Positions 16,201 through 24,070 of a stretch of DNA of 46,188 bases are shown one piece after another; position 1 is the stretch's first letter, and every line of letters starts with the position of its first letter. This DNA is from an uncultured Alphaproteobacteria bacterium. Its GTDB lineage: Bacteria > Pseudomonadota > Alphaproteobacteria > Caulobacterales > Caulobacteraceae. The translations under genes and the position numbers were made by a program. Below the pieces are notes generated by a model that worked only from the letters and a program-made list of their open reading frames with translations, was not told where the DNA came from and did no database searches. The stretch lies in assembly GCA_903860975.1 (NCBI GenBank), contig CAIOSI010000010.1, positions 1 through 46,188 of the forward strand, read 5' to 3'.

Positions 16201-16259
16201 CGAGCCTGATCCAGGCCGCCTCGGTCGCCTTCAAAGAACCTATGCGAGGTGTGGCATGA
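13242..16259 (+). CDS. cheA: Hybrid chemotaxis histidine kinase CheA, about 1005 aa
   Basis: Autophosphorylates on His and passes phosphate to CheY and CheB. Domains in order: Hpt (1-105, His44 in IHTIKGTCGFLG); an extra helical domain (about 146-260); a Pro/Ala-rich linker; dimerisation domain (about 329-385); ATP-binding domain (N box MIRNAVDHGLE, VGDDGRGL, SGRGVGMDVV); CheW-like domain (about 575-715); a second CheW-like domain (about 736-870); and a C-terminal receiver-like domain (about 891-1000). The receiver looks degenerate (LLIIDQSRFS, no clear phospho-Asp context). At about 1005 aa it is far longer than the 650-aa enteric enzyme. The extra domain (LIDRLGGDATLDAACEMI, FAGADRDRLQATLRDGL) resembles a truncated globin. 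It starts at TTG and overlaps cheW by four bases. Confidence 0.9.
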   Translation: MDDLVSDFIAETREGLEALDGELVHFERHPQDPALIGGIFRLIHTIKGTCGFLGLTRLQTVAHAAENVLGAFRDGELAVTPNAVSAILETVDVIRGLIDALGSEGAEPAGDDSGLIARLEDALRGEVAQVVADPEVVVATEEAATRPDTRPLIDRLGGDATLDAACEMILDDLQDEAFGGAFAGADRDRLQATLRDGLCAAARGSGGGADFERRIATMASGGVTHGMPRRILDLIVEVLPKLESAPSAVDELLSRLVAEESSVAVVAPGQVEPEVAAEPICDVEPAVTSKVPLGANPSNEAEPAKPAPTPVVQAVQPASGSERPEGDVANVNQTIRVSVDSLEHLMTVVSELVLIRNQLIQTLRLDPESPFAAPLNRLNQVTSELQEGVMTTRMQPISGAWAKLPRLVRDLARDLGKQIDLSMVGQETELDRQVLELIKDPLTHMIRNAVDHGLETPAERRAAGKPDAGRIMLAARHEGGAIVIEVGDDGRGLPAAKIRAKALASGIVSATDLDAMSDADVRRFIFAPGFSTASQVTAVSGRGVGMDVVRTNIEKIGGAIELSSEEGQGTRFTIRIPLTLTIVSALIVECCGERFAMPQSSVVELVSASDASGRSIEYIDGTAVLRLRDRLLPLVSLQAFLGLEATQTTASETCIVVARVGAFTFGIIVDRVFDTEEIVVKPVSTVLRHLKLYSGATILGDGAVILILDFKGISVETGAAQVAAGTMQVEDAAAVMHADNRTAILVFRTTDGALKATSLATVSRIEEIDRQQLETVDGRRVIQYRGRLMPVVGVEPDQLPEWDASERRPLLVFARDDQSVGLLVREVVDIVESSATLDLGPGRPGALGSLIIDGVATELIDIAHVWRTGAVEPVQKISQAPSSETLSDPLTDKRLLIIDQSRFSQLMLEPMLRKAGYQVTVAADAQAALDLHARGDTFSLILADSPDKPANKDLVQALRQATNWHRTPFMGLGREDLGPSSDHSDVASLIQAASVAFKEPMRGVA

Positions 16260-16729
16260 GCCCGCAATCCGACACTCAGGCAGCCGGCGCGACGGAGGGC
16301 TTTGTCTCCGTGCGGGTGGGTTCGCAGTGGTTCGGGGTTCCGGTCCTTCGGGTCCAGGATGTGATCGACCAGACGGCGATCAACCGGGTGCCTTTGGCAC
16401 CGCCCGAAGTCGCCGGATCCCTGAATTTACGTGGCCGCATTGTCACGGCGATTGACCTTCGACGCCGTTTGAAAATGGAGCCCCGAGCTGAAGTCGGTGG
16501 GTTCATGAGCGTGATCGTCGATCGCTCAGGTGAGCTCTACGCACTTCTGGTGGACGATATTGGCGATGTTCTTTGGATGTCGTCCGACAGCTACGAGCCG
16601 ACGCCCATAACGATGTCTGCAAATTGGCGCGGGCTCTGTGACGGCCTCTACCGCCTGGAGGGCGAACTGCTGCTGGTCCTCAACATCGAGCAGGTCCTAA
16701 CGCTTGGGGGACTTGCCCATGTCGCCTGA
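16256..16729 (+). CDS. cheW: Chemotaxis coupling protein CheW, 157 aa
   Basis: A single CheW domain that links chemoreceptors to CheA. It shows the double beta-barrel pattern: FVSVRVGSQWFGVPVLRVQD, then INRVPLAPPEVAGSLNLRGR and IVTAIDLRRRL (the conserved N-L-R-G region), and a final VLNIEQVL. The ATG overlaps the cheA stop (ATGA), so the two are translated together, as expected for proteins that form one array. The N-terminus has a short extra Ala/Thr-rich segment. No unusual residues seen. Confidence 0.92.
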   Translation: MSPQSDTQAAGATEGFVSVRVGSQWFGVPVLRVQDVIDQTAINRVPLAPPEVAGSLNLRGRIVTAIDLRRRLKMEPRAEVGGFMSVIVDRSGELYALLVDDIGDVLWMSSDSYEPTPITMSANWRGLCDGLYRLEGELLLVLNIEQVLTLGGLAHVA

Positions 16730-16829
16730 CGAAATGGCCATCCAAGTGCGCTCCCGGAGCCGTCGGGCCTTCTGCCCAATCCCTTTCATCGCATCCCCCA
16801 ACGATCATTAGAACTCAGAGGAATCCGAC

Positions 16830-18779
16830 ATGACAACCGCCACCGCCAAGAAATTGCCTGAACACTTCGAAAACCAAATCTCTGACGTCGAGGCGACGTT
16901 TGCGAACGCCGCGGTTTCGGCGTCCGCCAACGCCGTGATGATGGTGAACCGCGAGTTGGAAATCACCTATGCCAACGAAGCGACCGAAAAGCTGCTGAGC
17001 GAAAACCTGGCCCTCTTCCAGAAGGCCTTCCCGCAGATGAATTTTGAAAATCTCATCGGGGTGTGCATCGACGGGTTCCACAAAAACCCCGCTCATCAGC
17101 GCCAGATGCTGTCACGGCCTCGCGCGACACCGCATGTCGCGGAAATCAGTGTGGGAGATTTGCGTTTCTCGCTGCGTATCAGCTCTGTCGAAACGGCGAC
17201 GGGTGAGTACATCGGCAACGTACTGGAATGGGAAAACGTCACCGACGCCCGGACGCGTGAAGGCATGCTCGCTGCCATCGACAAAGCACAAGCCGTCATC
17301 GAATTCACAATGACCGGCGAAATTCTCAACGCCAATCAGAACTTCCTGAAGACCCTAGATTACAGCCTGGGCGACATCGTCGGGCACCATCACAGCATGT
17401 TCGTCGATCCGGTCTTCGCCGCGTCAGCCGAATACCGCCAATTCTGGGACAAACTCGGACGGGGCGAATTTGACTCTGGCGAATACAAGCGCATTGGGCG
17501 CGGCGGCCGCGAAGTCTGGATCGTCGCAAGCTACAACCCAATTCTCGACCGGAACGGCAAGCCGTTCAAGGTGGTCAAATACGCGACGGACGTGACCGCC
17601 CAGAAGCTCCAGAACGCTGACTTTCAGGGCCAGCTCGACGCAATCAACAAGTCGCAGGCCGTTATCGAATTCGACCTGACCGGTAAGGTCATTGAGGTCA
17701 ACGACAACTTCCTGTCCGCACTTGGCTACTCACATTCTGAGGTCGTCGGTCAGCACCACAGCATGTTTGTCGATCCGGCCCACCGACAGAGCGCTGATTA
17801 CCAAATGTTCTGGGCCAAGCTCGGCCGAGGCGAATATGACGCCGGCCAGTACAAACGGGTCGGCAAGGGCGGCAGGGAAATTTGGATTCAAGCGAGCTAC
17901 AATCCGATTTTCGACCTCAACGGCAAGCCGTTCAAAGTCGTGAAATATGCCTCCGACATTACCTCCCAGCGCAAGGTCGCAGAGCGGGTGCAGCAGATCT
18001 CCGGGATTGTCGCCTCGGCCGCATCGGAGATGCGGGCCACCGCGGAGGCCATGGCCAAGACGGCCGAGCAGGCGACAAACCAGGCGGCCTCCGTAGCCTC
18101 AGCGGCCCGCGTCGCCTCCTCGAACGTGCAAACGGTCGCGGCTGCTGGCGAGGAGCTATCGGCCTCGATCAGCGAGATCGCACGTCAGGTGACGCAATCT
18201 ACTGCGATCACCCAACAGGCGGTCGCCGAGACCGAGCGGACAAGCACCTCGATCCAGACGCTGGCTGATGCGGCACAGAAGATTGGCAATGTCGTCACCC
18301 TCATCAACAACATTGCAGGTCAGACCAAGCTCCTGGCTCTTAACGCGACCATTGAGGCGGCTCGCGCGGGGGACGCAGGTAAGGGGTTCGCCGTCGTGGC
18401 CTCTGAGGTGAAGAGCCTCTCAGACCAAACCGCCAAGGCGACCCACGAGATTTCCTCGCAGGTTTCCGCAATGCAGGCGGCGACGGCGACCTCGGTATCG
18501 GCGATCCAGGGAATTGCCGACACCATCAGCAAGGTCGCAGACATCGCCTCGGCGATCGCCAGCGCTGTCGAGGAACAGTCCGCCGCGACAGCCGAAATCT
18601 CCTCCAATGTCGTTGAGGCCGCTTCCAGCACGGAGGAAGTGTCGACGAACATCAGCGGGGTGAACGAGGCTGTTGGGCAGACGAGCGCGGCCTCTGCAGA
18701 ATTGCTCAATGCCTCAGCCGAGTTGGCTGTGCAGTCGGAGCAACTCAGCGCTGAGATGGAAAACTTCCTTGCCAACTAG
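16830..18779 (+). CDS. Soluble methyl-accepting chemotaxis protein with three PAS domains, 649 aa
   Basis: A cytoplasmic chemoreceptor with no transmembrane segment. Three PAS domains come first (about 30-130, 150-255 and 270-380). The second and third are close copies, each ending in [10 protein letters not shown][TS]D. The signalling hairpin (about 390-649) has the conserved tip [19 protein letters not shown], followed by [14 protein letters not shown]. No C-terminal pentapeptide tether for CheR/CheB is present. PAS domains of this type often sense redox, oxygen or small ligands through a bound cofactor, but the ligand is not readable. AGAGGA precedes the ATG. It sits between cheW and cheB in one gene order, so it is probably the dedicated receptor of this array. 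Confidence 0.9.
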   Translation: MTTATAKKLPEHFENQISDVEATFANAAVSASANAVMMVNRELEITYANEATEKLLSENLALFQKAFPQMNFENLIGVCIDGFHKNPAHQRQMLSRPRATPHVAEISVGDLRFSLRISSVETATGEYIGNVLEWENVTDARTREGMLAAIDKAQAVIEFTMTGEILNANQNFLKTLDYSLGDIVGHHHSMFVDPVFAASAEYRQFWDKLGRGEFDSGEYKRIGRGGREVWIVASYNPILDRNGKPFKVVKYATDVTAQKLQNADFQGQLDAINKSQAVIEFDLTGKVIEVNDNFLSALGYSHSEVVGQHHSMFVDPAHRQSADYQMFWAKLGRGEYDAGQYKRVGKGGREIWIQASYNPIFDLNGKPFKVVKYASDITSQRKVAERVQQISGIVASAASEMRATAEAMAKTAEQATNQAASVASAARVASSNVQTVAAAGEELSASISEIARQVTQSTAITQQAVAETERTSTSIQTLADAAQKIGNVVTLINNIAGQTKLLALNATIEAARAGDAGKGFAVVASEVKSLSDQTAKATHEISSQVSAMQAATATSVSAIQGIADTISKVADIASAIASAVEEQSAATAEISSNVVEAASSTEEVSTNISGVNEAVGQTSAASAELLNASAELAVQSEQLSAEMENFLAN

Positions 18780-18787
18780 GCGTCAAA

Positions 18788-18814
18788 TCCCGCGACCGAG
18801 CATCGGCCGCGGGA
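18788..18814 (+). terminator. Stem-loop after the chemoreceptor gene
   Basis: TCCCGCG (18788-18794) pairs with CGCGGGA (18808-18814), with an inner CCGA/TCGG stem and a GCA loop. The following sequence is only moderately T-rich. It lies nine bases after the stop codon. It may end or attenuate transcription between the chemoreceptor gene and cheB. Confidence 0.55.
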
Positions 18815-18987
18815 GTCTTGTTGGTGTTAGCTGATCGTCGCTTAGAGCGCTTTTTGGGGGGTCACATGATGTTCGTAATGTCGAGGTGCGACATGGTCGT
18901 AAGCTACGTTGGATCGGTTGCGGTTTGGGGCTTGCGGCCCAGTTGGGTTGGCGGGACGAACGCGACTATTGCGATGACAGGAACGCT

Positions 18988-20097
18988 ATGAGCATCGCTT
19001 CAGCGCCGCTTGCATCGGGATCGCCGGAAGCTGGTGACAACGTCATTCGTGTGATGGTCGTCGATGACTCGGCGATCGTGCGGGGATTGATTTCGCGTCA
19101 ACTGGCGACGGACCCCGCCATTGTTGTCGTTGCGACAGCGCCCCATGGGGAAGCTGCGCTCGCAGAGCTTGATCGCAAGCAGGTCGACGTGGTCGTCCTC
19201 GACATCGAAATGCCGGTCATGGATGGCATTGCCGCACTCCCGCTCATTCTCGCAGCGAACCCCAACTTGCGCGTGCTGATGGTTTCAACTTTGACGCGCC
19301 GAAACGCGGAAATCAGCCTGCGCGCACTGCAGCTTGGAGCTTCCGATTATATTGCCAAGCCGCAGGGCAGTCTCGGAGCCGCCGATGCGTTCATGCGTGA
19401 ATTGATCGCCAAGGTGAAGGCGGTCGCCCCAATTCCGCGCAAAGCTATCGCTTCCGGCAAGCTCACGTCTACGATTTCCGATCCGCCGCCGAGCCCTCCG
19501 AGGTCGGGCCCAAAGGTAACCCCGACGGTCCTGGCCATCGGTGCTTCGACCGGCGGCCCTCCAGCCCTTCTGAAAGTCTTTGAAGCTCTGAAGGGCTCAG
19601 TGACGCAGCCGATCTTCCTGACGCAACACATGCCGGCGACATTCACGATGCTTCTGGCCGAACAGCTGGCTCGCGCCGGCGATCGGCCTTGCAGTGAGGG
19701 CCGTGAGGGAGAGGTTGTCAAAGCGGGGCATTGTTACATTGCGCCCGGGGGCTGGCACATGACGGTTATGGCCGAACGGGCCGGTCCAACCGTGCGCCTG
19801 AACCAGAACCCTCCGGAAAGTTTTTGTCGTCCTGCAGTGGATCCGATGTTCCGCAGCCTGGCGGCTGTCTATGGGGCAGGCGTGCTTGGCTTGATCCTTA
19901 CTGGAATGGGTGCTGACGGTGCCAAGGGCTGTGTGGCGCTAAGTGATGCCGGGGGACGCTTTGTGGTCCAGGACGAGGCGAGCAGCGTGGTGTGGGGAAT
20001 GCCCGGCGCCGCTGCTGCCACCGGCCGAGCTGAACGGATAATGCCGCTGGCCGATATCGGACCCTGGCTGCGCTGTGCGACGGCGGTGGCGGCATGA
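18988..20097 (+). CDS. cheB: Chemotaxis protein-glutamate methylesterase CheB, 369 aa
   Basis: Removes methyl groups from receptor glutamates when phosphorylated by CheA. It has an N-terminal receiver (VMVVDDSAIVRG, phospho-acceptor Asp72 in VLDIEMPVMDG, YIAKPQG) and a C-terminal esterase domain with the catalytic triad Ser187 (GASTGG), His214 (QHMP) and Asp310 (GMGADG). The ATG at 18988 follows CAGGAA at good spacing; an in-frame start further upstream would add 34 unsupported residues. The frame overlaps cheR by four bases. The N-terminal 16 or so residues before the receiver are slightly longer than in E. coli CheB. Confidence 0.92.
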   Translation: MSIASAPLASGSPEAGDNVIRVMVVDDSAIVRGLISRQLATDPAIVVVATAPHGEAALAELDRKQVDVVVLDIEMPVMDGIAALPLILAANPNLRVLMVSTLTRRNAEISLRALQLGASDYIAKPQGSLGAADAFMRELIAKVKAVAPIPRKAIASGKLTSTISDPPPSPPRSGPKVTPTVLAIGASTGGPPALLKVFEALKGSVTQPIFLTQHMPATFTMLLAEQLARAGDRPCSEGREGEVVKAGHCYIAPGGWHMTVMAERAGPTVRLNQNPPESFCRPAVDPMFRSLAAVYGAGVLGLILTGMGADGAKGCVALSDAGGRFVVQDEASSVVWGMPGAAAATGRAERIMPLADIGPWLRCATAVAA

Positions 20098-20930
20098 TCG
20101 GCCCTGATTTCGACCACTTCTGCGCACTCATCTTGGAGCGTTCCGGCCTCGTCCTTGGCCCGGAAAAGGCTTACCTGTTGCGCGGACGACTTGACCCGAT
20201 CGCTCGATCGGAAGGGCTAGCCGACGTGCCGGCATTACTGGCGATTATTCGCAAGACCGCCGCGGAGCCTCTGATTAGTAAGTGCGTTGAAGCGCTGGCC
20301 ACCCATGAATCGTCATTCTTCAGGGACGGCGCGCCGTTCGAGGCTCTCAAGACGCTGGTGTTTCCCGCGCTGATCGCCAAGCGTGGGGTGGGTCAAAAGC
20401 TTCGGTTCTGGTGCGCGGCCTGCTCAAGCGGCCAGGAACCCTATTCGCTCGCCATCGCCCTCCACGAAATGGCGGGCATGGCCGCCCTTCGGGACGTGGA
20501 GATTCTCGCGACGGACTTTTCCGAGACCATTCTGACGAAGGCCCGCAAGGGCGTTTATAGCGACTTTGAGGTGCGAAGGGGTCTGTCCCCAGAACGCCAG
20601 CAGCGATGGTTCGAACGGGACGGAGACGGCTGGCGGGTGAGCGCCCAACTGCGAAGCATGGTGACGTTCCGGCACCACAATTTGCTGAGGGGTGCCTCGG
20701 GACTCGGGCTATTTGACGTCATCTTCTGCCGAAACGTTCTCATCTATTTTGACCCGAACCGGAAACGCTTTGTTCTTGAGGAATTGGCGAAGGCCCTGGC
20801 GCCGGACGGGGCGCTATTACTCGGCAGCGCTGAGACAATCCTGGGCCTGACCGAGAACATTGTTCAGGCACCCGGCGCCCGCGGTCTTTACCAGAAAGCG
20901 AGCGTTTTGCGGGCCTCGGCGGTGGGATGA
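20094..20930 (+). CDS. cheR: Chemotaxis protein methyltransferase CheR, 278 aa
   Basis: Methylates receptor glutamates with S-adenosylmethionine. It has the CheR N-terminal helical domain (YLLRGRLDPIARSEGL, then THESSFFRD), the SAM-binding fold (FWCAACSSGQEPYSLAIAL, EILATDFSETILTKA) and the CheR signature FDVIFCRNVLIYFD. The ATG overlaps the cheB stop (ATGA). The length is usual for the family. Because the local receptor lacks a C-terminal tether, methylation is probably tether-independent. Two unusual genes follow directly downstream. Confidence 0.93.
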   Translation: MIGPDFDHFCALILERSGLVLGPEKAYLLRGRLDPIARSEGLADVPALLAIIRKTAAEPLISKCVEALATHESSFFRDGAPFEALKTLVFPALIAKRGVGQKLRFWCAACSSGQEPYSLAIALHEMAGMAALRDVEILATDFSETILTKARKGVYSDFEVRRGLSPERQQRWFERDGDGWRVSAQLRSMVTFRHHNLLRGASGLGLFDVIFCRNVLIYFDPNRKRFVLEELAKALAPDGALLLGSAETILGLTENIVQAPGARGLYQKASVLRASAVG

Positions 20931-20936
20931 TCGACG

Positions 20937-21542
20937 ATGCGAATCCAGCGCAACCACCAAACGCCTAGGCTGGAGCGCCGCACCAAAGCGGCCTTCACCC
21001 TTGCCGCCGAGGGACCGGCTTTCAATGGCCGGGTCTGCGGGGACATGTGCACGAAGACTTGCGCCGCCTGTGGCTCCACGAGATGCCAATGCCTCTGTTC
21101 TCCCGCATGCACGGACGCGCCCTACGCCCTTTCAAGCGATCCGGACGCCTATCCGATCGAGCCGGGGATTACGGGTCTGGTTTACGCCATGACACGCAGC
21201 GGCCTGTTCGAGACTTGTTGGTCCTGCGAAGGTCATCCGCATTTGGACGGCTCTGCCTGGAAGGTCCCGACAGTCTGGTTCTATTGCAATGCCGTAGAGC
21301 ATGCCCGCTTACTCGCCGACGGCATCGCCAGACTCTCACTCGACGGAGTTCTCAAGGCGTCTTGGCAAGTCACAATCACCTATTCCGATCCCGACAATCC
21401 CAGGACAACATTTTCCCTAGCGCCCGTGTTGGTGCGCGACGAGCCTGGCGCCTTGGGCCAGCTGCAGCGCGATATTGCTCAGATCGCCCTGGCGCTGCCG
21501 CAGATGCTCGTCGAGGCCGGAAAGGCGCTATTGCGAGCCTAG
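20937..21542 (+). CDS. Cys-rich conserved-looking protein of unknown function, 201 aa
   Basis: Starts six bases after the cheR stop, so it is probably co-transcribed with the chemotaxis operon. The N-terminal third has eight Cys within 27 residues (CGDMCTKTCAACGSTRCQC, then LCSPAC), followed by a pair in ETCWSCEGHPH. This spacing suggests binding of zinc or another metal, or a redox role. The rest (about 60-201) is a soluble alpha/beta domain ending in a long helix (LGQLQRDIAQIALALPQML). No signal peptide, no transmembrane segment. I do not recognise the family. It could be a redox-sensing or metal-dependent accessory of the receptor array; this is speculation from the operon. Confidence 0.7.
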   Translation: MRIQRNHQTPRLERRTKAAFTLAAEGPAFNGRVCGDMCTKTCAACGSTRCQCLCSPACTDAPYALSSDPDAYPIEPGITGLVYAMTRSGLFETCWSCEGHPHLDGSAWKVPTVWFYCNAVEHARLLADGIARLSLDGVLKASWQVTITYSDPDNPRTTFSLAPVLVRDEPGALGQLQRDIAQIALALPQMLVEAGKALLRA

Positions 21543-21673
21543 AGTTGTGCGATCTGGAATTCCCGACATCAACTGCCCCTTCGCAAAGGATCTGTCCGGT
21601 CACGGCGCCATGACCCCCAAGACGGGCGATCGCTTTTCATGTGTGTGGCATTTCAACCGTCGGTTGATTGGCG

Positions 21674-22642
21674 ATGAATAGCACTCCTGATCGCGAGATG
21701 TTTCAAGCCCTTGCCGGGGCAGGTGCGGAGGACGGTGTTGCCAGAGGCCTGGGTGTGCGCCTGAAGTCCCAGCCTGCCCCCGCTGTCGTCAAGGCCTTGG
21801 CGGCCTTATGGCTGCATGGCGCGGTCGCGGCACCTGAACGGGCGCGCCGCATCTATGACGCCACGGCTGAGGGTTACATCGGCGAGCCGATCGCCTCGGA
21901 ACCGCCATCTGATAACTTTAGCCAGCCGCCGGAACCGATTCCTATGGCTTTCTGGATGGCGCTTTGGGATCTCCTCGATGCGCCTCGTCAACGGGGGGGA
22001 AGCCTAAACCTGGTGTCGACGAGCTGTTCGATGAGTGGTCTTATTTCGACGCGCGTGCAGGAGCGGGCGGCCATGTCGGCCATGGCCTTTCCTGGTGTCG
22101 CCGGTGCCTTTGCTCAGGGCTATCCGAGGCCCTTCACGCGCGCGGCTCTGGCGCGTTGCTCTAAGCGGTCGCTCGGGGGCCTGTTTCTTGAAGGTGTCGT
22201 TGCGAGCGGCTCTGACCTTGCGGTCGCTGACCGTGAAGCTCCGCCGCTTGTCGGGCTCCCCCCGCCGCTGCCTTATCTCCATACACGTCTCCAACAATGC
22301 CATGGGCTTTGGCGAATTGTCGGAGGTTACGAAGCCACCCGATTGCATGACTCGGCCCTCTTGGCCTTCCAGCTTGCCCAGTGTGGATACCCCCCAGCCG
22401 CAATGCACCTTGCGATCATATTCACCCTGATCGTATTCGAACGACCGGAAGGCGCTGCGATCATGATGCGCACCATACTCGACGCTTGGGCGCACGGGCG
22501 CAGGACCCCTCCGCTATTGGGCGTCAATTGGCCCGGAATATGGGACAGGCAAGTGGAACAGGTCAGGTCCAAGCTGAAAGTCACAAGCTTCGTGTCGGCC
22601 TATCCCGCTGACCTCTTCGAGCAGGTCGTCCAGGCCGCTTGA
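21674..22642 (+). CDS. COQ4-like protein with a degenerate metal motif, 322 aa
   Basis: The C-terminal part resembles COQ4 / ubiquinone-biosynthesis scaffold proteins: LQQCHGLWRIVGGYEATRLH, ALLAFQLAQCGYP, and near the end AWAHGRRTPPLLGVNW followed by WDRQVEQVRSKLKV. In COQ4 the signature is H-D-x-x-H-x11-E and binds a metal. Here the same positions read His-Gly-Leu-Trp-Arg and, after 11 residues, Asp, so three of the four ligands are changed. The N-terminal half (about 1-180) is Ala/Pro-rich and unlike COQ4. ATG 21674 is preferred to TTG 21668 only because it is a stronger codon; no clear ribosome binding site is present. The link to chemotaxis is only positional. Confidence 0.6.
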   Translation: MNSTPDREMFQALAGAGAEDGVARGLGVRLKSQPAPAVVKALAALWLHGAVAAPERARRIYDATAEGYIGEPIASEPPSDNFSQPPEPIPMAFWMALWDLLDAPRQRGGSLNLVSTSCSMSGLISTRVQERAAMSAMAFPGVAGAFAQGYPRPFTRAALARCSKRSLGGLFLEGVVASGSDLAVADREAPPLVGLPPPLPYLHTRLQQCHGLWRIVGGYEATRLHDSALLAFQLAQCGYPPAAMHLAIIFTLIVFERPEGAAIMMRTILDAWAHGRRTPPLLGVNWPGIWDRQVEQVRSKLKVTSFVSAYPADLFEQVVQAA

Positions 22643-22769
22643 AGCAAACGCCCGTGTCGTCGGTGGCCAGGTATGATCCGCCTCTTAATCCCTGGCGTTG
22701 GATGGGAGGCATCCGCCTGACCGATCGTTAGCGTCCACGAGATCGCAAGTTCGTCCACGGCACAGTCTC

Positions 22770-22799
22770 GGTGGGCCGCAAATCCACATCCGGCCCACC
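22770..22799 (+). terminator. Strong inverted repeat downstream of the COQ4-like gene
   Basis: GGTGGGCCG (22770-22778) pairs perfectly with CGGCCCACC (22791-22799), with a 12-base loop. It lies about 130 bases after the stop codon at the end of the long plus-strand run of genes, so a terminator is plausible, although no T run follows. The rest of the gap 22643-23117 holds no gene; its right part (22910-23050) is AT-rich. Confidence 0.45.
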
Positions 22800-22929
22800 C
22801 CGAGGCCGGAGCGTTTTGGGATGCAAATCGGCCAAGGCTATTGGATGGGGCGCGGCGTTCCCCCGACATTCTGCGGATGTCTCGGCCCAGTCGCAACAGT
22901 TATGCGGAATGGTTTCTTTATACGGGAAA

Positions 22930-22937
22930 CTACGTAG
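22930..22937 (+). promoter_or_regulatory. CTACGTAG palindrome upstream of the XRE gene
   Basis: A perfect 8-base palindrome in an AT-rich stretch, followed by GTATTTTTAC. The same palindrome occurs at 26386-26393 before the hybrid kinase. It is one base away from GTACGTAG, a form of the binding core I recall for rhizobial FixJ. Two FixJ-type regulators are encoded in this window. Confidence 0.35.
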
Positions 22938-23117
22938 GTATTTTTACTGACATCGGCCTCTCGGGCGGCCCGAATTTTTTGTAAATCCGCCGATAGATGA
23001 TTTTTCGTAAGTATAATCCCTGAATTCCACCTCAGGTGTCTTTAGTTAACTTGCTTGGCAGGCACTCCCCAGCTCGGAGAAGAGACGGAGTTTTGGGGCC
23101 TGGCCGAGGAGGTTTTC

Positions 23118-23381
23118 GTGGACCATCAGACTGCTGGCCTGTCGGGAGAGCAAATCCGCGCGGCACGCGCGATCCTGCGGATGGATCAGGCCGCCCTCGC
23201 CAGAGGTGCAGGCTTGAGCCTCGAGACGATCAAGCGCCTGGAGGGAATGCGCGGACCCGTCGAAGCGAACACCCGAACTGTTGCGGCCATCGCTGCGGAA
23301 TTCCAGCGGCTGGGCGTTGGTTTTGACAGCCGGGAAAAAGCAGTCGGAGTTTGGCTATATGAAACGGCTTCGGCGAATTGA
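23118..23381 (+). CDS. Small XRE-family helix-turn-helix protein, 87 aa
   Basis: A DNA-binding protein made of little more than one HTH domain: LSGEQIRAARAILRMDQAAL, ARGAGLSLETIKRLEG (recognition helix), then a helix and a short C-terminal strand (GVGFDSREKAVGVWLYE). The start is GTG at 23118, because AGGAGG lies at 23107-23112 with five-base spacing. A TTG start 63 bases upstream would add residues that do not fit the fold. Its 3' end is 25 bases from the convergent Hpt gene. It may regulate the neighbouring signalling genes, but no operator is proven. Confidence 0.8.
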   Translation: MDHQTAGLSGEQIRAARAILRMDQAALARGAGLSLETIKRLEGMRGPVEANTRTVAAIAAEFQRLGVGFDSREKAVGVWLYETASAN

Positions 23382-23406
23382 TAAGCGTAACTTTGGGCGC
23401 GCCGAT

Positions 23407-23694
23407 TCACATTCGGTTTTCGTGATACGAACCGATCGCGGACATGAGTGCGGTTTCCAAGCGTCGAAGTTGGCCGTCTTCGACAATGCCTCCGGTCGCA
23501 AGCACATCTTCCAATTCCTGCGCGACGGCGCTGAGCTGTTCGAAGCCGATACTCCCTGCCAGGCCCGCCAAGTTATGGATTCTGCGCCCCAGATCTTCAA
23601 CAACGAAGCCGGAAAGGTGCCTTCGAATTTCCGCTAAATCTGAGCTACAGCCTGCGATGAACCGCTGCTGGATAGCCTTCAGAGCCGGGTCCAT
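23407..23694 (-). CDS. Stand-alone Hpt phosphotransfer protein, 95 aa
   Basis: A four-helix Hpt domain with the phospho-acceptor His40 in RRIHNLAGLAGSIGF and the following QELEDVLATGG helix. It is a shuttle for phosphate between receivers. The ATG at 23694 starts at the first helix (MDPALKAIQQRF); a longer frame overlapping the upstream gene has a Cys-rich, unlikely N-terminus. It lies seven bases after the receiver gene and is the last of a three-gene operon: hybrid kinase, receiver, Hpt. The set has all parts of a His-Asp-His-Asp relay. Confidence 0.82.
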   Translation of the reverse strand: MDPALKAIQQRFIAGCSSDLAEIRRHLSGFVVEDLGRRIHNLAGLAGSIGFEQLSAVAQELEDVLATGGIVEDGQLRRLETALMSAIGSYHENRM

Positions 23695-23701
23695 GAACGG
23701 G

Positions 23702-24070
23702 CTATACTTGCAAATGAGACTGCACAGACTGCAGCAGCACCGCTGGGTTAACCGGCTTGGCGATGAAGTCATTCCCGCCGACTTTGAAGCACTTTACAAT
23801 CGTTCGACTATCCTGGCGCGCGGTCAGGAATATGATTGGAACGTCAGTAAGCTCAGTATCGCTGCGCAAAGCTTGACAGGTGGCGAAGCCGTCGAGATCT
23901 GGCATTTGCACATCGAGAAGGATGAGGTCTGGCCGCCGCTCGCGCGCCATACGGATCGCTGCGGCGCCGCAGGAGGCCGTTTGAATATCTTCAAACTCGC
24001 TCAGGTGATACCGGAGTAAATCGAGAATATTATCATCGTCGTCGACGATAAGGAGGCGTTTCGATCGCAT
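23702..24070 (-). CDS. Single-domain response regulator, 122 aa
   Basis: A CheY-like receiver with no output domain. Motifs: LLIVDDDDN (acidic patch), the phospho-acceptor Asp53 in LILLDVQMPDLDG, FLTARQD, and NDFIAKPVNP with the conserved Lys. Its ATG directly follows the stop of the hybrid kinase gene (TAG then ATG), so translation is coupled. It is likely to exchange phosphate with the Hpt protein encoded next. The downstream target is unknown; a motor or diguanylate cyclase partner is possible but nothing shows it. Confidence 0.88.
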   Translation of the reverse strand: MRSKRLLIVDDDDNILDLLRYHLSEFEDIQTASCGAAAIRMARERRPDLILLDVQMPDLDGFATCQALRSDTELTDVPIIFLTARQDSRTIVKCFKVGGNDFIAKPVNPAVLLQSVQSHLQV

